The position numbers and the translations under genes were made by a program. A stretch of 64,000 nucleotides of DNA from Kalmusia sp. IMI 367209 (taxonomy: Eukaryota; Ascomycota; Dothideomycetes; Pleosporales; Didymosphaeriaceae), in the NCBI GenBank assembly GCA_027946365.1, contig JAPEUQ010000004.1:2046001-2110000 (forward strand), read 5' to 3'. Under the pieces are notes generated by a model, which ran no database searches, had not been told where the DNA came from, and saw only the letters and a list, made by a program, of their open reading frames with translations. Of the stretch, positions 53,433 to 64,000 are shown piece by piece. Positions within the stretch are counted from its first letter, which is position 1; every line of letters begins with the position of its first letter.

Positions 53433-54373
53433 TCAAACTCGGATTGAACTAACTACCTCCGTGTTGGAATCCCAAGGCCCAGGCAATCCACTCATATTGT
53501 CTTTGAACCAGCAACTTCCTCTCGTGCTAAAATTGGAATAGGCATACTCCGGGTGTACACTCCACTCAGGGACATAGCTTACGCCAGCGCATAAATGCGT
53601 GTCTCCGGTCGATTTGAAACCGTCATAAAAGTCGTTGTATTGAGCACAGGCATCCATGCAGGCAGCCCATGACGTCGTTGAGATTTGGAACATGTCTGAG
53701 AGATATCAGTTGTGTGTCCTCGACTTAATGGGAAAAAGCCGAGGAAATGAACAGGCGCAAACGGGGAGGGTAGATAGAGGCATAGAGGAACGGTTTAGCA
53801 ATACGTACCGCCATTGCCTTTGACTGTGTCGCAGAGTAGCGTAAAGTTGGTAGCTTTATCTCTAAATTTCGCCGTGTATATCGATCCATTCACAGAAGGA
53901 CAGTTGGTTTTTGGAACGATAATCGCTGATGGAGATACAGTTGCATCTGACGCACAAGCACTACTCGAAGAGGTAGAGGAGATTGTCGTTGGCGTGGTCG
54001 TTACTTGGGAGGGAGAAGAGACACTATGTCGCAGTGCCGAAAGCTCTCCACGACATCGTTTCGCCGCCATTCCTCCGGCAACCCCACCTCCCACCGCGCC
54101 AGCTATAGCCACCACGATCGATGCGAGACTTAAGAACGCTATTAGCGCGGGATATCCGCATATAGTTCTTTGCTGATTAGGCTTGCTTCTGCTGTCCTGT
54201 TCAAGCACTTCTATACCCGATGCTGATCCACATACGTATTTCGCGGTGTCCTGTTCGTATTGTGCAGGGATGGCCTGTGGTGTAGTGTCCCATTGCTGGA
54301 TAATTTCCGGGTTCACCGTTATGGAGTACTGCGGGTAGGTTTCAGATGATCCAATGTTTCTGTCCATCTTCAT
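53433..54373 (-). CDS. single-pass membrane protein with a cysteine-rich extracellular domain
   Basis: Exons on the minus strand 54373-53809 and 53695-53433, joined over a 113-bp intron (GTACGT...CTCTCAG), give 275 aa. Residues 1-72 are polar and probably cytosolic. Residues about 75-104 form one transmembrane segment (YPALIAFLSLASIVVAIAGA, then a Gly-rich stretch), followed by basic AAKRCR and a Ser/Thr-rich linker (TTTPTTISSTSSSS) likely to be O-glycosylated. The C-terminal domain (NCPSVNGSIYTAKF, FTLLCDT, AACMDACAQYN, CAGVSYVP, SCWFKDN) has the cysteine spacing of PAN/apple-like modules common in fungal surface proteins. The function is unknown. A sensor or adhesion role would fit the architecture. 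Confidence 0.85.
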
Positions 54374-55249
54374 CCCGGCGGTTGATCGAAGAAGAAATGG
54401 ACTAGGAAATGCTGGGTGTAGTCAACAGGAGCAACATCGTTTTTGAACGGCAATGTAGCGGCAACCCTTCCTCATTACCTCAGCTCGTCATGATCTGCAG
54501 AATCAGCCCCAAGATGCGACTCTTCTGGAAAACTCACATTCGGATCCCGACCACCGGCCAGGATAGATGCGGGGGTTGGAAAGTTTGACCACTCATAAAG
54601 CTCAAAGGACATTGTGTGTCCCGTAGGTCTGTCAACAGCCTTACGCTTCTTGCCATTTCAGCCAACAGGATTGGTCAGCCTTGTTGTTCGTTTTCAGCTT
54701 ACCTCGTATTACTCAAAATTGGCTAAACACATGTCCACTCTCATTTTCCACCACCACATCATAAGAGGGGGCTAATGGCTCATCCCTTCCCGGGACATAC
54801 AGGCGGTCCTACCCAACAAGCCAGAATTGACTCGGGAAATTAGTAAGCGAGCTCTAGATGGTAACCTATATGCGTAGAGTAGTTATCAGCCTTCCGATCA
54901 ACACTTTCTCTCCTCCGGCATTCAGCAGATGTTCGTGCCGATGAGAAATTCTGAAGTTGTCCAGGGAAGTCTTACGGCAGCGCGTTCCGCAGGCGACTCA
55001 AGGTATTAATACAATCCTACCCGTTTCGTGCTTAGATCCCAACTTCGACTTTGCTAAGCCACCAGTGATAGATTCAAAAGATAATGCGCCTTGCAAATGT
55101 CTCGGTATCGGCACGGAAGACCCAGACCACCTCGACAGCGAAAGTCACTTCACCGCTATCTAACACTTGCGATTATTCGTCTGTCCGTAGTCGTCAATTC
55201 TGCATCTCCCGATTGTATTGGTGCTAGATCTAAAGTATGTACTTGAGTC
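54374..55249. other. intergenic
   Basis: A short plus frame (54957-55163) has no ATG and no motif. Nothing is supported. Confidence 0.4.
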
Positions 55250-56119
55250 TCACTTGCCATCGAGCTTCATGCATTGCACTAGCTCTCTGCAGTATCTCTC
55301 TGATTGACCAATAATCCAAGCTGAACGAGTGTGCTCCGCATTTGCCGACCCTTCCACTTCGTTGCGTGCATAGAGCACGCACAGAGTCTCGCTCTTCTCT
55401 ACCCGCTCGCCTGGCTTCTTCATATCAGCGATACCAACATTCAAATCGAGAATGGAATCTTTATTCGCTCGCACGCCGCCCAAGTCACGGACGACTTCAC
55501 CGATGATGTGCGCATTCAACGACGAAATAGTGCCCAAATCACTAGCAGTAATAGACAAGGCGAATGCTTGAATAGGCGATTTCAGCTTTTGCTCGAATGC
55601 ATTGGGATCGCCGCCTTGTGCTTCCAGCAGCTCATCCCATTTTGTCCGCGGCACTCCCGATTCAGGGCATGCTTTGGCCTTTGCAAGTCCAGCATCTAGA
55701 TCTGGCTCTTGCCCGGTGAGCACCAAAAGCCGTCCGGCACATTGCAGTACCAAATCACGAACATCCTCTGGACCACGATTCTCCAGACATTCAACGGGCT
55801 CGACAACTTCAAGCCAGTTTCCTGCTGTACGGCCTCTTGGTGTATCCATGTCGTTCAAGAACGCCTCCACTTTGACACCACACGCATTGCCGAGCTCTTC
55901 CATTCCATTTGTCAGCTTCTGCGCATCCTCGCGCGTCTTCATGAACGCTGCTGAACCATACTTCACATCGAGTACCAGCGCGTCCAATCCTTCGGCTAGT
56001 TTCTTGGACAATACAGAAGCTGTGATGAGGTTGATGGAAGGCACCGTCGCCGTCACGTCGCGCATAGAGTAAAGTCTTTTGTCGGCAGGCACCATATCCT
56101 CAGTTCGTCGGATTGCCAT
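55250..56119 (-). pseudogene. 5'-truncated thymidine/pyrimidine-nucleoside phosphorylase
   Basis: The frame encodes the C-terminal two thirds of a thymidine-phosphorylase-type enzyme (phosphorolysis of thymidine to thymine and deoxyribose-1-phosphate). It has VPADKRLYSMRDVTATVPSI, then ALVLDVKYGSAAFMKT, MDTPRGRTAGNWLEVVEP and the C-terminal lipoyl-like domain ALSITASDLG, DLGGVRANKDS, LNVGIADMKKPGERV. From the first ATG (56119) it is 289 aa, against roughly 430-440 for complete enzymes. The phosphate-binding glycine-rich block and helical N-terminal domain are missing. The frame is open upstream only to a TAA near 56160. The remaining frame is intact, so it might be expressed as a fragment, but activity is not expected. 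A horizontally acquired gene that lost its 5' end is one explanation. Confidence 0.72.
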
Positions 56120-56404
56120 ATATGTTGAGCCGATCACAGTCTTGCGGCTTCTCCTTTATCGCTACAAGCTCAGGCCGATGCCGTGTAGCACTGAACGCGA
56201 TTGCCTGTATATACTTTATCCATACAGTTCCATACTCAGGACACGGGTTCGCAATTAATCATTTCTACGGAATTTATGAAGACAATCAAGGCATCTAAGA
56301 ATGAGCCAATCGACAATTTCCTCGTAGGTCTACTCAGTTCCATATTCTGCGAAAACATCAGGCTAGTCCGCTCTCAGCGTCCCGTCGAATGGTACTTGCA
56401 CTGG

Positions 56405-56850
56405 AGTCATAGTCATCACCGAAGAAGCGGAAATCGTGATACCCATGCTCCGTGCCCTAGGTCTTAACACCAAGGTCTATCTTCTGACATACTCAGCGCC
56501 CGTGACCAAGAAGATGCTACCTTTTAGTGGTCTAAGCTACTATGCTCTACCTAGACTCCCGTTTGGCCATATGATTCCCTAAACTCTCACTATCGAGATA
56601 AGCATCTTTGCGGTGCAATTGTATTTGCATTACGATGAGTGTGCACCGCTAATGACTTACATCGACAACGCCTGCCTGCGCAAAAAGTGGGGCAAGTCAG
56701 CGACAAAGATGACCCATTTTCTCTTTCAATGGCTCTTTCTGCGTCGGAAAAATCAAGACATCATGCACACACCTATCGGCTACGTGTCTCAAGGTCGTCC
56801 ATTTGACAGCAGACATGCTTTCTTTGTGACACATAGTGTGGACAATAAAC
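56405..56850 (+). pseudogene. remnant of a large fungal protein (DUF3638/DUF3645-like C-terminus)
   Basis: One frame (about 56406-56582) reads VITEEAEIVIPMLRALGLNT, then YLLTYSAPVTKKMLPFSGLS and YYALPRLP before a stop. Another (56613 to about 56850) reads QLYLHYDECAPL, MTHFLFQWLFLRRKNQDIMH and TPIGYVSQGRPFDSRHAFF. Both resemble the C-terminal region of very large fungal proteins that I associate from memory with DUF3638/DUF3645. They lie in family order but are out of frame, with no gene around them, so this is a decayed 3' fragment. It lies head to head with the truncated phosphorylase. Confidence 0.5.
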
Positions 56851-58302
56851 TCTTCGACAGGTTAGACAGCTGTACGCTCCTAGAGTGTTCCTCTAGAAAG
56901 ATCTTGGGTAATGGTACGTGATGAACCTGCTTTCCCATAGAACCGAATGATAATAAGAGATGAGAGGGATGCAAGAGAAGGGGAAGTGGGAAATTGCGGA
57001 TAAGGAGATTCCGATTTTGAAGACCTCCATTGGATAGGATACTAGATCTTCAGACTAGCCCATCCATCTCTAGAGAAAGGACGACCTACTAGCAGCATCC
57101 GCAGTGGAGCTTTGGATACAAGAGCGTTACGTATCGAATGCAGTAGGCTTGGAACACGGCACCAAGATATCAGTCAACGAATATCAATCTTTACGAACAA
57201 AAGCTAGATTTTGAGCCTTCCAGGCAAGTCGGCCTCTACTTAGTCAAGTCACATCTAAAGCGTATGCATCGTGATTCGTCCCAAAATGTGTAGATGGCAG
57301 TAGTCTATTGGGCACCTCCATCAATGCTGACGGAAGTGAGGAGAGCAATCGCCGCAGCGCTCAAGGCTGGTTCGAAGACAGGTGATTATTTCTAGAACCA
57401 TTCGGGAATTAGCGATCCGATGCGTAGCGTAACGTCACACGTTTGAGTTTCGAGCAATGATGTCGCAAGATCCCATGCGCGCGCTTCTCTTGTCTTATAT
57501 ATGCATTTCAAATTAATACGGGTAAGAGTTGAATCCCAATCATCTAACCTGACTGGTACTTCGGTGTGCAGTAGCTAGTTCCGGTAGAGGTGATAGATAG
57601 ACTCGCGAATCCATTACTAGATAAGTTCCTTCTACGGTAACAACACATTGCCTTTATTACTACATAGGAAAGATGATTGTGAAATAGTATGTTATGTGAC
57701 CAGTGCCCATGAAAATGAAGCATGCTAAAAGCAGCCTAATTTAATGGATTCGTAATAATTATTCGAATCCAGCATTAATCTTTCTAACCTGGTGGGAACG
57801 TACAGAGAGAATACATGCTGTCGAATAACGGGCCTGGCAGCGGGGCGATATCGGAGGCAAGGGTTATCTGATCATCTGATAAAACTGGTCCTCGGCACGC
57901 AAATCATGTGGGCCGGGCAGACAGGGGGCTCACGGGCGGATGACGCTTTTTGGTGCCAAGAAATAGGCTTGCAATCCACACAAACACAATTGAACCCTGA
58001 CTAGCTTGGTTTTCAACAATATCTTATCAATCAGATCATCCAGGCTGAAGGTCGTGACCCACCAGGCGCTAGAATCCTTTCGCCGACCTAGCGACTAAAG
58101 AACCACTACGGTAATGCCGCATAATAAAAATGTGTGAACAAAAGGATTGCCGCCCCGCAGCTTTTCTTCCTATGGCCGCCGTGTAACGCTTGCTTCAAAC
58201 TCGGAACTGCGGCACTTAAAGGAATACTTTTTGCATCAAGGCCTCTTCACATCGTGCTCGCAGGAATTCGGCGATCGATAATATAGAATAATTTTTTTCG
58301 CG
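56851..58302. other. gene-poor interval, 1.45 kb
   Basis: No gene is supported. An AT-rich stretch lies around 57600-57780. The last 100 bp or so are the presumed FTR1 promoter. Confidence 0.4.
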
Positions 58303-59723
58303 ATGATGGCGACTGTTTTCGCTCTTCCAGGCAAGCTCACTGTTGCAGGATGCTGCATTGGTATTACTCCCATTATGCCAAGATCTGACAATTTTAAGTG
58401 TTCTTCGTCTGTTTCCGTGAGAGTCTCGAGACGAGTATTATTGTGTCTGTGCTTCTGGCCTTCCTTAAGCAAACCCTTGGCCCTGAGCAAGACGATGCGA
58501 TACGAAAGAAGTTGGTGAAGCAGGTGTGTTCGTTCTAATTGTTGATGGTAGGAGCACTACTAACTAGGTTCAGATATGGTACGGTGTCAGCTTAGGAGTG
58601 CTTATATGTCTCTTCATAGGCTCTGGTCTGATCGCTGCCTTCTATATCGCAGGAAAGAAAGCTTTTGATGCCGCCGAATATATCTGGGAGGGTGTTTTCT
58701 CCATTGTTGCATCAATTATCATTACCATGATGGGTGCCGCTCTTCTTCGAGTGAACAAGCTTCAGGACAAGTGGAAGGCTAAGATCACCAAAGTATTAGA
58801 GGCGAACGACTCTTCCCAATCGTCGTTCACAGGCCGGCTTGGCAAATGGTGCGAGAAGCATGCCTTGTTCCTTCTACCATTCGTTACTGTGCTCAGAGAA
58901 GGAATCGAGGCTGTTCTGTGCGTCTATTTATCGAACGTAATCACACAACTGCTGATTTATTCTTAGCTTTATAGCAGGGGTAGGGGTAGGGTTGCCTGCA
59001 ACATCGTTTCCTTTAGCAGTCTTCTGCGGGTTTGGAGCTGGTATTCTCGCCGGGTACCTTATCTACAAGTGAGTTTACGTTCTTGCAGTAAGACAAACAC
59101 GGGCTAATTAGGCTAGGGGTGGAAACCACACATCTTTGCAGATTTTCCTTGTTGTATCTACGTGTTTTCTATATCTCGTAGCTGCAGGCCTCTTTTCCAA
59201 AGGTGTATGGGACTTCGAAATGAACGCGGTATGGAGTTCTCTGTCTACGATATTCGACCAAAGCTAACAAATTTAGTGGGTCAAAATTGCTGGAGAAGGA
59301 GCCGTTGAGGCTGGATCCGGTCCAGGCTCATATGACATTCGAAAAAGTGTGTGGCATGTCAACGTAAGGTAGCCCAGAGCATATCTGATCGCTTATGCTG
59401 ATTCACACTTCTGTTACTAGTGCTGTAGTCCATCCAACTACGGAGATGGTGGCGATGGTGGTTGGGGCATCTTCAACTCATTGTTCGGCTGGCAAAACTC
59501 CGCAACGTACGGGTCCGTGATTTCGTACAACGTTTACTGGCTAGTCGTCATTATCGGATTTGTGTGTCTGCGATTCAAAGAAATAAGAGAGAATGAGCAG
59601 TTACAACAGGCTGCCACCGGAGAATCAGTGGTCTCTAGTGACGGCGATTCTATAACCGAACCCATATTGAGGCAGTCACAGGAAACAACTGCTTCAGCTA
59701 CTAGCCAAGAAGTGTCCGATTAG
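58303..59723 (+). CDS. FTR1: high-affinity iron permease Ftr1
   Basis: Plasma-membrane Fe(III) permease that works with a Fet3-type ferroxidase. Seven exons (58303-58330, 58399-58523, 58574-58917, 58967-59068, 59117-59228, 59277-59363, 59421-59723) give 366 aa. The first intron has a GC donor (GCAAGC...TCTGACA...TTTTAAG) and is required to join FALP to [12 protein letters not shown]. The iron-transport motifs are R16-E-S-L-E20 and LREGIEA (about 159-163, Ile in place of the usual Leu). Other conserved parts are [57 protein letters not shown] and [22 protein letters not shown]. The C-terminus is a polar cytosolic tail. No ferroxidase gene is in the window. Confidence 0.94.
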
Positions 59724-60319
59724 GTGGTAAGGATGGGCAACATTACCGATACATAAAAGCTAGGGTTATTTCGCGTGGAAGCTCTTAAAAAAATACTTTG
59801 ATTGCTCTAGCCGTTGATTGCAACAAGTGAGATCCGTCGCAATCTACAAGATGACTGTTTTCTTTTTCGCATTTACGCTCGGTAGCTTTGAAAACTAGTA
59901 TATTCAGATGGGCTGAAAAGGCTAGATGAACAAGTGGAGATCAAACAGCAGATTAAAGCTTGAAGATGGTCTCTTCATAACATTTGTTAACATCGTTGCA
60001 TGATGCTTGGAGTAGAAAGTCATTCAGCCAGCTGATGTCCTCGTCGTAGCGAGGGTGAAAGATCTGGTTGAGACTGTAACTCATAAAAAGCTAAAATGAG
60101 CGTCAATAGAAAAGTGGGTCAATATGTTGTGATTGCGCCTGTTCGCAACGGTGCCCTGCTGGTGTTGTTTCGGCGTTAGATGAACGCCGAGCCAAGGGAC
60201 GCACAGGCCAATGGCACGCCTGATTCGCATCTTATCAGATCTAAGCACCAGATAATCACCAGACTTACATGCCTGCATATCCCGTGTGAAGACGTGGGAC
60301 AGAGGTCTCAATCAACACT
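59724..60319. other. intergenic between FTR1 and the ABC transporter
   Basis: No gene is supported. It contains the 3' flank of FTR1 and the promoter of the ABC gene. Confidence 0.45.
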
Positions 60320-63300
60320 ATGGTATCCTTAAATTGCCTTAACGACGACACTATGGGGCCCATTGTGCAAGGTTGTCGAGGTAATTTCGACTTTACCGTC
60401 ACCTTCGAACTGGTGTTTTTTACCGTGGTCCCAAGCTCAATCTTCATTGCTCTCAGCATTGCCCGGTCTAGCCAAATCTTCAAACGACCTAAGGTCGTGA
60501 ATCCCGGGGCTCTATTGATTCTCAAACTTGTAAGTTCGCATCGGTTATGCGTAAAAGGTTTCAACGATGCCAAACTTCCCGTTGCTAATTGATTCTAGAC
60601 ATGTCTTGTTGCCTACTCGATAGTTCAACTCGCACGACTCCTCTCCTTAGCAACTACCAGCCAAAAGGCCAAGAATGAACTGTATTTAGCATCAAGTGCC
60701 ATGGTCTTCATCACCTCCCTCACCATGATCGTGCTCTCGTTCCTTGAGCATGGTAGATCCATTCGGCCTTCCTTACTTCTTTCGACCTATGTCTTCTTAA
60801 CACTACTCTTCGATATCGTGCACACACGCACTTTATGGCTTACAATGACGGCGCGTCAAGTGAACACCAACGCAGGATTATTCACAGCTTCGATGGCCTT
60901 AAAGGTCGCTGTGTTACTTCTTGAATCGAAGAAGAAGACCAAGTGGCTACTGGATCGTAACGATAAGGAGCATGGCCCAGAAGCGATCAGTGGAGTCTTT
61001 GATATTGGATTGTATATTTGGCTAAAAGGGCTCTTTCTGAAAGGCTTCACGTCTCTTCTGGCTATGGATCACCTGTATCACTTGGACGAAAAGATGTCCT
61101 CAGAAAGACTCTACCACAGACTGGCTACGCGCTTCAAGGAAGGTGCAACTCCTGGAAAACGCCATCACCTCGCTAAAGCTCTCGCCAACGCTCTCCTTTG
61201 GCCATTGTTTGTACCAGCACTACCAAGGCTAGCACTGATCGGTTTTACGTTCAGCCAACCATTTTTTATTGCTTCCGTTCTCTATACCATATCACACGCT
61301 AATGAAGATGGAGCCAAAAACGACAGTTTCGGCCTTATAGGAGCTAGTATCTTCATTTACACTGGTATAGCGCTGTCCCGCGCCTTTTATGGTTATCTCG
61401 CCCAACGTTCAGTATTCATGGCTCGCGGGTGTCTTGCTTCTACTATTTTTGACAAAACTATCAAATCTCAAGTAGCCATTGGAGATAATGCATCTGCTGT
61501 TACCCTTATGAGTACCGACGTAGAACGCATAATGAGAGGTATTGAGAGTTTCCACGAGCTTTGGGCGAACACACTTGAAGCTGGCCTAGGCTGTTGGCTT
61601 CTCCAACGGAAACTCGGTTTTGCATTTCTGTCGCCGGTGATCATAATCGCCATCTGCGCCGCAGCTATGGCGTGGGTCGGCCGCACCGCTGGGACGAGCC
61701 AAGCGCTCTGGATGGCCAGAATACAGACCAGGGTTGGAATGACTTCTAAAGTCATTGAAAATATCAAGCAGGTCAAGATTGCGGGAATGGCGGAATCTAT
61801 GGAGAAGCTCATTCGAAATCTTCGAACAGACGAACTTGCAGTTGGAAATAAGTTTCGTAAGGTTCAGGTTGTCGCTGCCACCATCGCCTTTAGCCCGCAA
61901 GCGCTATCTTCCGTATTTGCTTTCGCTCTGGCGGGACGCAATTTGAACGTCACAACAACATACGAGTCGCTTTCGTATATGATACTACTGAGTTCTCCAC
62001 TCGCGAGTCTCTTTCAGGAAGTCCCTAATATCATTGCTACTTTTACCTGCCTCCAAAGGATCCAGGCATTTCTTGAGGTAGAGTCTAGGCAAGACTTCCG
62101 CATTCCTCTCGATATTGTTCAGTGTGGACAGCGGTTTTCACCTGAGCATGCAACGACAAGCAATTTCGAGAGGGCCGAAACGTTTGGGCCGAATGGTTCA
62201 TCCCCCCCGGACGACCCCATAGCGAACAGCGAGCCAGTCCTGACAGTCACCAATGCATCTTTTGGCTGGAGGGCCGATGAAATGGTTCTCAAAGATATCA
62301 ATATTGTTGTTCGTTTTGCACAGATAACCCTCGTTGTCGGTCCTACTGCTTGTGGAAAATCCACTCTCTGCAGGGCTGTCCTTGGAGACGTTCCACATGC
62401 TACCGGTAAAGTCCAGCTTCATCCCTCTGTTTCATCCGTTTCATTCTGCGATCAAGTGCCTTTCCTGATCAGTGGAACCCTGAAGCAAAACATTGTACGA
62501 CATCACCGCTTCAGCCAGAAGCGCTACGATGATGTTGTTTGGGCGGCAGCTTTGGACCACGATGTCGCATGTCTATCTCATGGCCATGACACGGACATCG
62601 GAAGCAGCGGAACGACACTTAGCGGCGGTCAGAGAGCAAGAGTATCTCTGGCCAGAGCTCTCTACCATGAATCATCAATACTCGTTCTCGACGACGTGTT
62701 CAGCAGCCTTGACAATAGCACCGCAAATGAAGTTCTCAATCGTTCACTTGGGCCTGGGGGCATAATTCGCAGCCGAGGATCAAGTGTTATTCTTGTTTCT
62801 GACTTTCAACTCCCTTTGCCACTCGTTGATCATATTGTGGTTCTCGGAGCCGATGGGACAATACTCGAACAAGGATCCCAGGAGAACCTAAAGCACCATA
62901 GGCGAACTGCTAAAGTCTCCGAAACAAAAGACACTGGACTCATCGCGAAATCGAATGATCAATTCCGCGGGACAAACATCTCACAGGTTCTTCCGTCTGG
63001 CATTGACGACACTATCACAGAAGCACTTGATGAACGTTCTCGACAACTAGGTGATTTCAAAGTATATAAGTATTATCTTAACAGCATGAACAAGGTATTG
63101 GTCATTGCAATGGTGGCAAGCTGCGTTACTATGGCTGCCGGACTACATCTTCCTCCCGTATGGATAGGATTTTGGGCGGCAGATTCGTTCAACAGATCCA
63201 ATACCTTCTATCTTGGGATTCTTGGACTTCTTAGTTCCCTCATGCTTGTTGGTATATTTGCAGGCGCTCTCATAACCAGCTGTTACATGACAAATGATGC

Positions 63301-64000
63301 AGGAACAATGTTGCACCATACTGCACTGTCAACAGTAATGCACGCGCCACTCGGATTCTTCACTGCGACGGATACGGGCACCATCATCAACTTGTTTTCC
63401 CAAGACACTACCATTATCGACAGCCAATTGACCATGTACCTGCTCAACTTCGTCTTTGGTATCACAGGTGTGTTGGGTTCTGGGTTCGTCGTTGCATTAG
63501 CATCACCATATCTGGCCGTTTCCTATCCATTCTTGATCATTATTGGATGGTCAATTCAAATGTTTTACCTGCGGACTTCAAGACAGCTACGTCTACTAGA
63601 TTTAGAGGCTAAGAGCCCCCTATAGTAAGTTACGTGTAGGTCGTGCTGAACCTTTACTAATAATTTCGTCTTAGCACCAATTTCCTCGATACTATGAAAG
63701 GTATCGCAACCATCCGAGCTTTTGGATGGGTCAAGGACGAGGTAGTCAATAATCGCTCTCTACTCGATACTTCACAGCGCCCTGCGTATCTCTTAGCCAT
63801 GATTCAACAGTGCTTGATCCTAGTTTTGAATCTTGTAGTAGCTATACTAGCGACAACGTTAACCAGCCTGGCTACACAACTGCATACCAAAACCGGATTC
63901 ACGGGCGCGTCTCTAGTCTCTTTGTTGCAATTTGGACAAATGGCTTCAAACCTAATGTATTCTTATACGGCTCTTGAGACATCAATTGGTGCTGTTAGTC
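60320..64000 (+). CDS. ABC transporter, ABCC/MRP type (partial, runs off the window)
   Basis: Exons 60320-60529, 60599-63624 and 63675 onward (introns 69 and 50 bp) give about 1,187 codons so far. Layout: an N-terminal TMD0 with five or so helices (FELVFFTVVPSSIFIALSIA, LTCLVAYSIVQLARLLSLAT); a linker; TMD1 with SVFMARGCLASTIFDKTIK and STDVERIM; NBD1 with Walker A VGPTACGKST (about 648-657), a Q-loop-like FCDQVPFLISGTLKQNI, signature LSGGQRARVSLARALY and Walker B SILVLDDVFSSLD; then TMD2, starting LGDFKVYKYYLNSM, with the start of the conserved FLDTMKGIATIRAF segment in the third exon. NBD2 lies beyond 64000. Likely a vacuolar or plasma-membrane exporter of conjugates or drugs; the substrate is unknown. 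Confidence 0.93.

Overview
The window looks like a stretch of a filamentous ascomycete chromosome, most likely a dothideomycete of the Pleosporales type. The support is indirect. Nearly every recognisable gene carries short spliceosomal introns of about 45-130 bp with fungal donors, CTAAC/CTGAC branch sites and AG acceptors. The gene families are fungal as well: a quinate-utilisation activator/repressor pair, a HET-domain protein, two Zn2Cys6 regulators, an ABCC transporter and an Ftr1 permease. No rRNA, tRNA, CRISPR array or intact transposon was recognised.

Layout. 0-5 kb holds decayed genes: a frameshifted F-box gene and two broken coiled-coil genes. 5.2-9.1 kb holds a divergent pair, an anion:cation symporter-type MFS permease and an NtaA-type FMN monooxygenase. 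9.7-10.4 kb holds an 18-bp minisatellite that still shows the signature of a DQDSYF protein repeat. 11-16.6 kb has an FAD oxidoreductase, a Zn2Cys6 regulator and a small cysteine-rich secreted protein. 18-19.5 kb carries a glutathione S-transferase joined to a frameshifted CmcJ/AsaB-like gene. 20.5-22.2 kb encodes a secreted protein. 23.3-31.8 kb is one very large acidic, repeat-rich gene of about 2,755 codons. 34-38.2 kb has a conserved hypothetical gene and a HET-domain gene broken by one frameshift.

The metabolic core is 38.9-50.7 kb. It contains maleylacetate reductase, hydroxyquinol 1,2-dioxygenase, two shikimate/quinate dehydrogenase-like genes, 3-dehydroshikimate dehydratase, the activator QutA/Qa-1F and the multidomain repressor QutR/Qa-1S. 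Together they suggest a route from quinate or shikimate through dehydroshikimate and protocatechuate to hydroxyquinol, maleylacetate and 3-oxoadipate, under substrate-sensed control. Each promoter of this cluster contains a 20-bp dyad of the form KCGG-N12-CCRS (five copies serving seven genes), which I propose as the QutA operator. Quinate permease (qutD) and catabolic dehydroquinase (qutE) are not in the window.

50.9-64 kb holds a SnoaL-like protein, a single-pass membrane protein, a 5'-truncated thymidine phosphorylase beside remnants of another large fungal gene, the iron permease FTR1 with a GC-AG intron, and the first two thirds of an ABCC transporter that runs off the right edge. Many broken genes lie outside the cluster, while the cluster genes are all intact.
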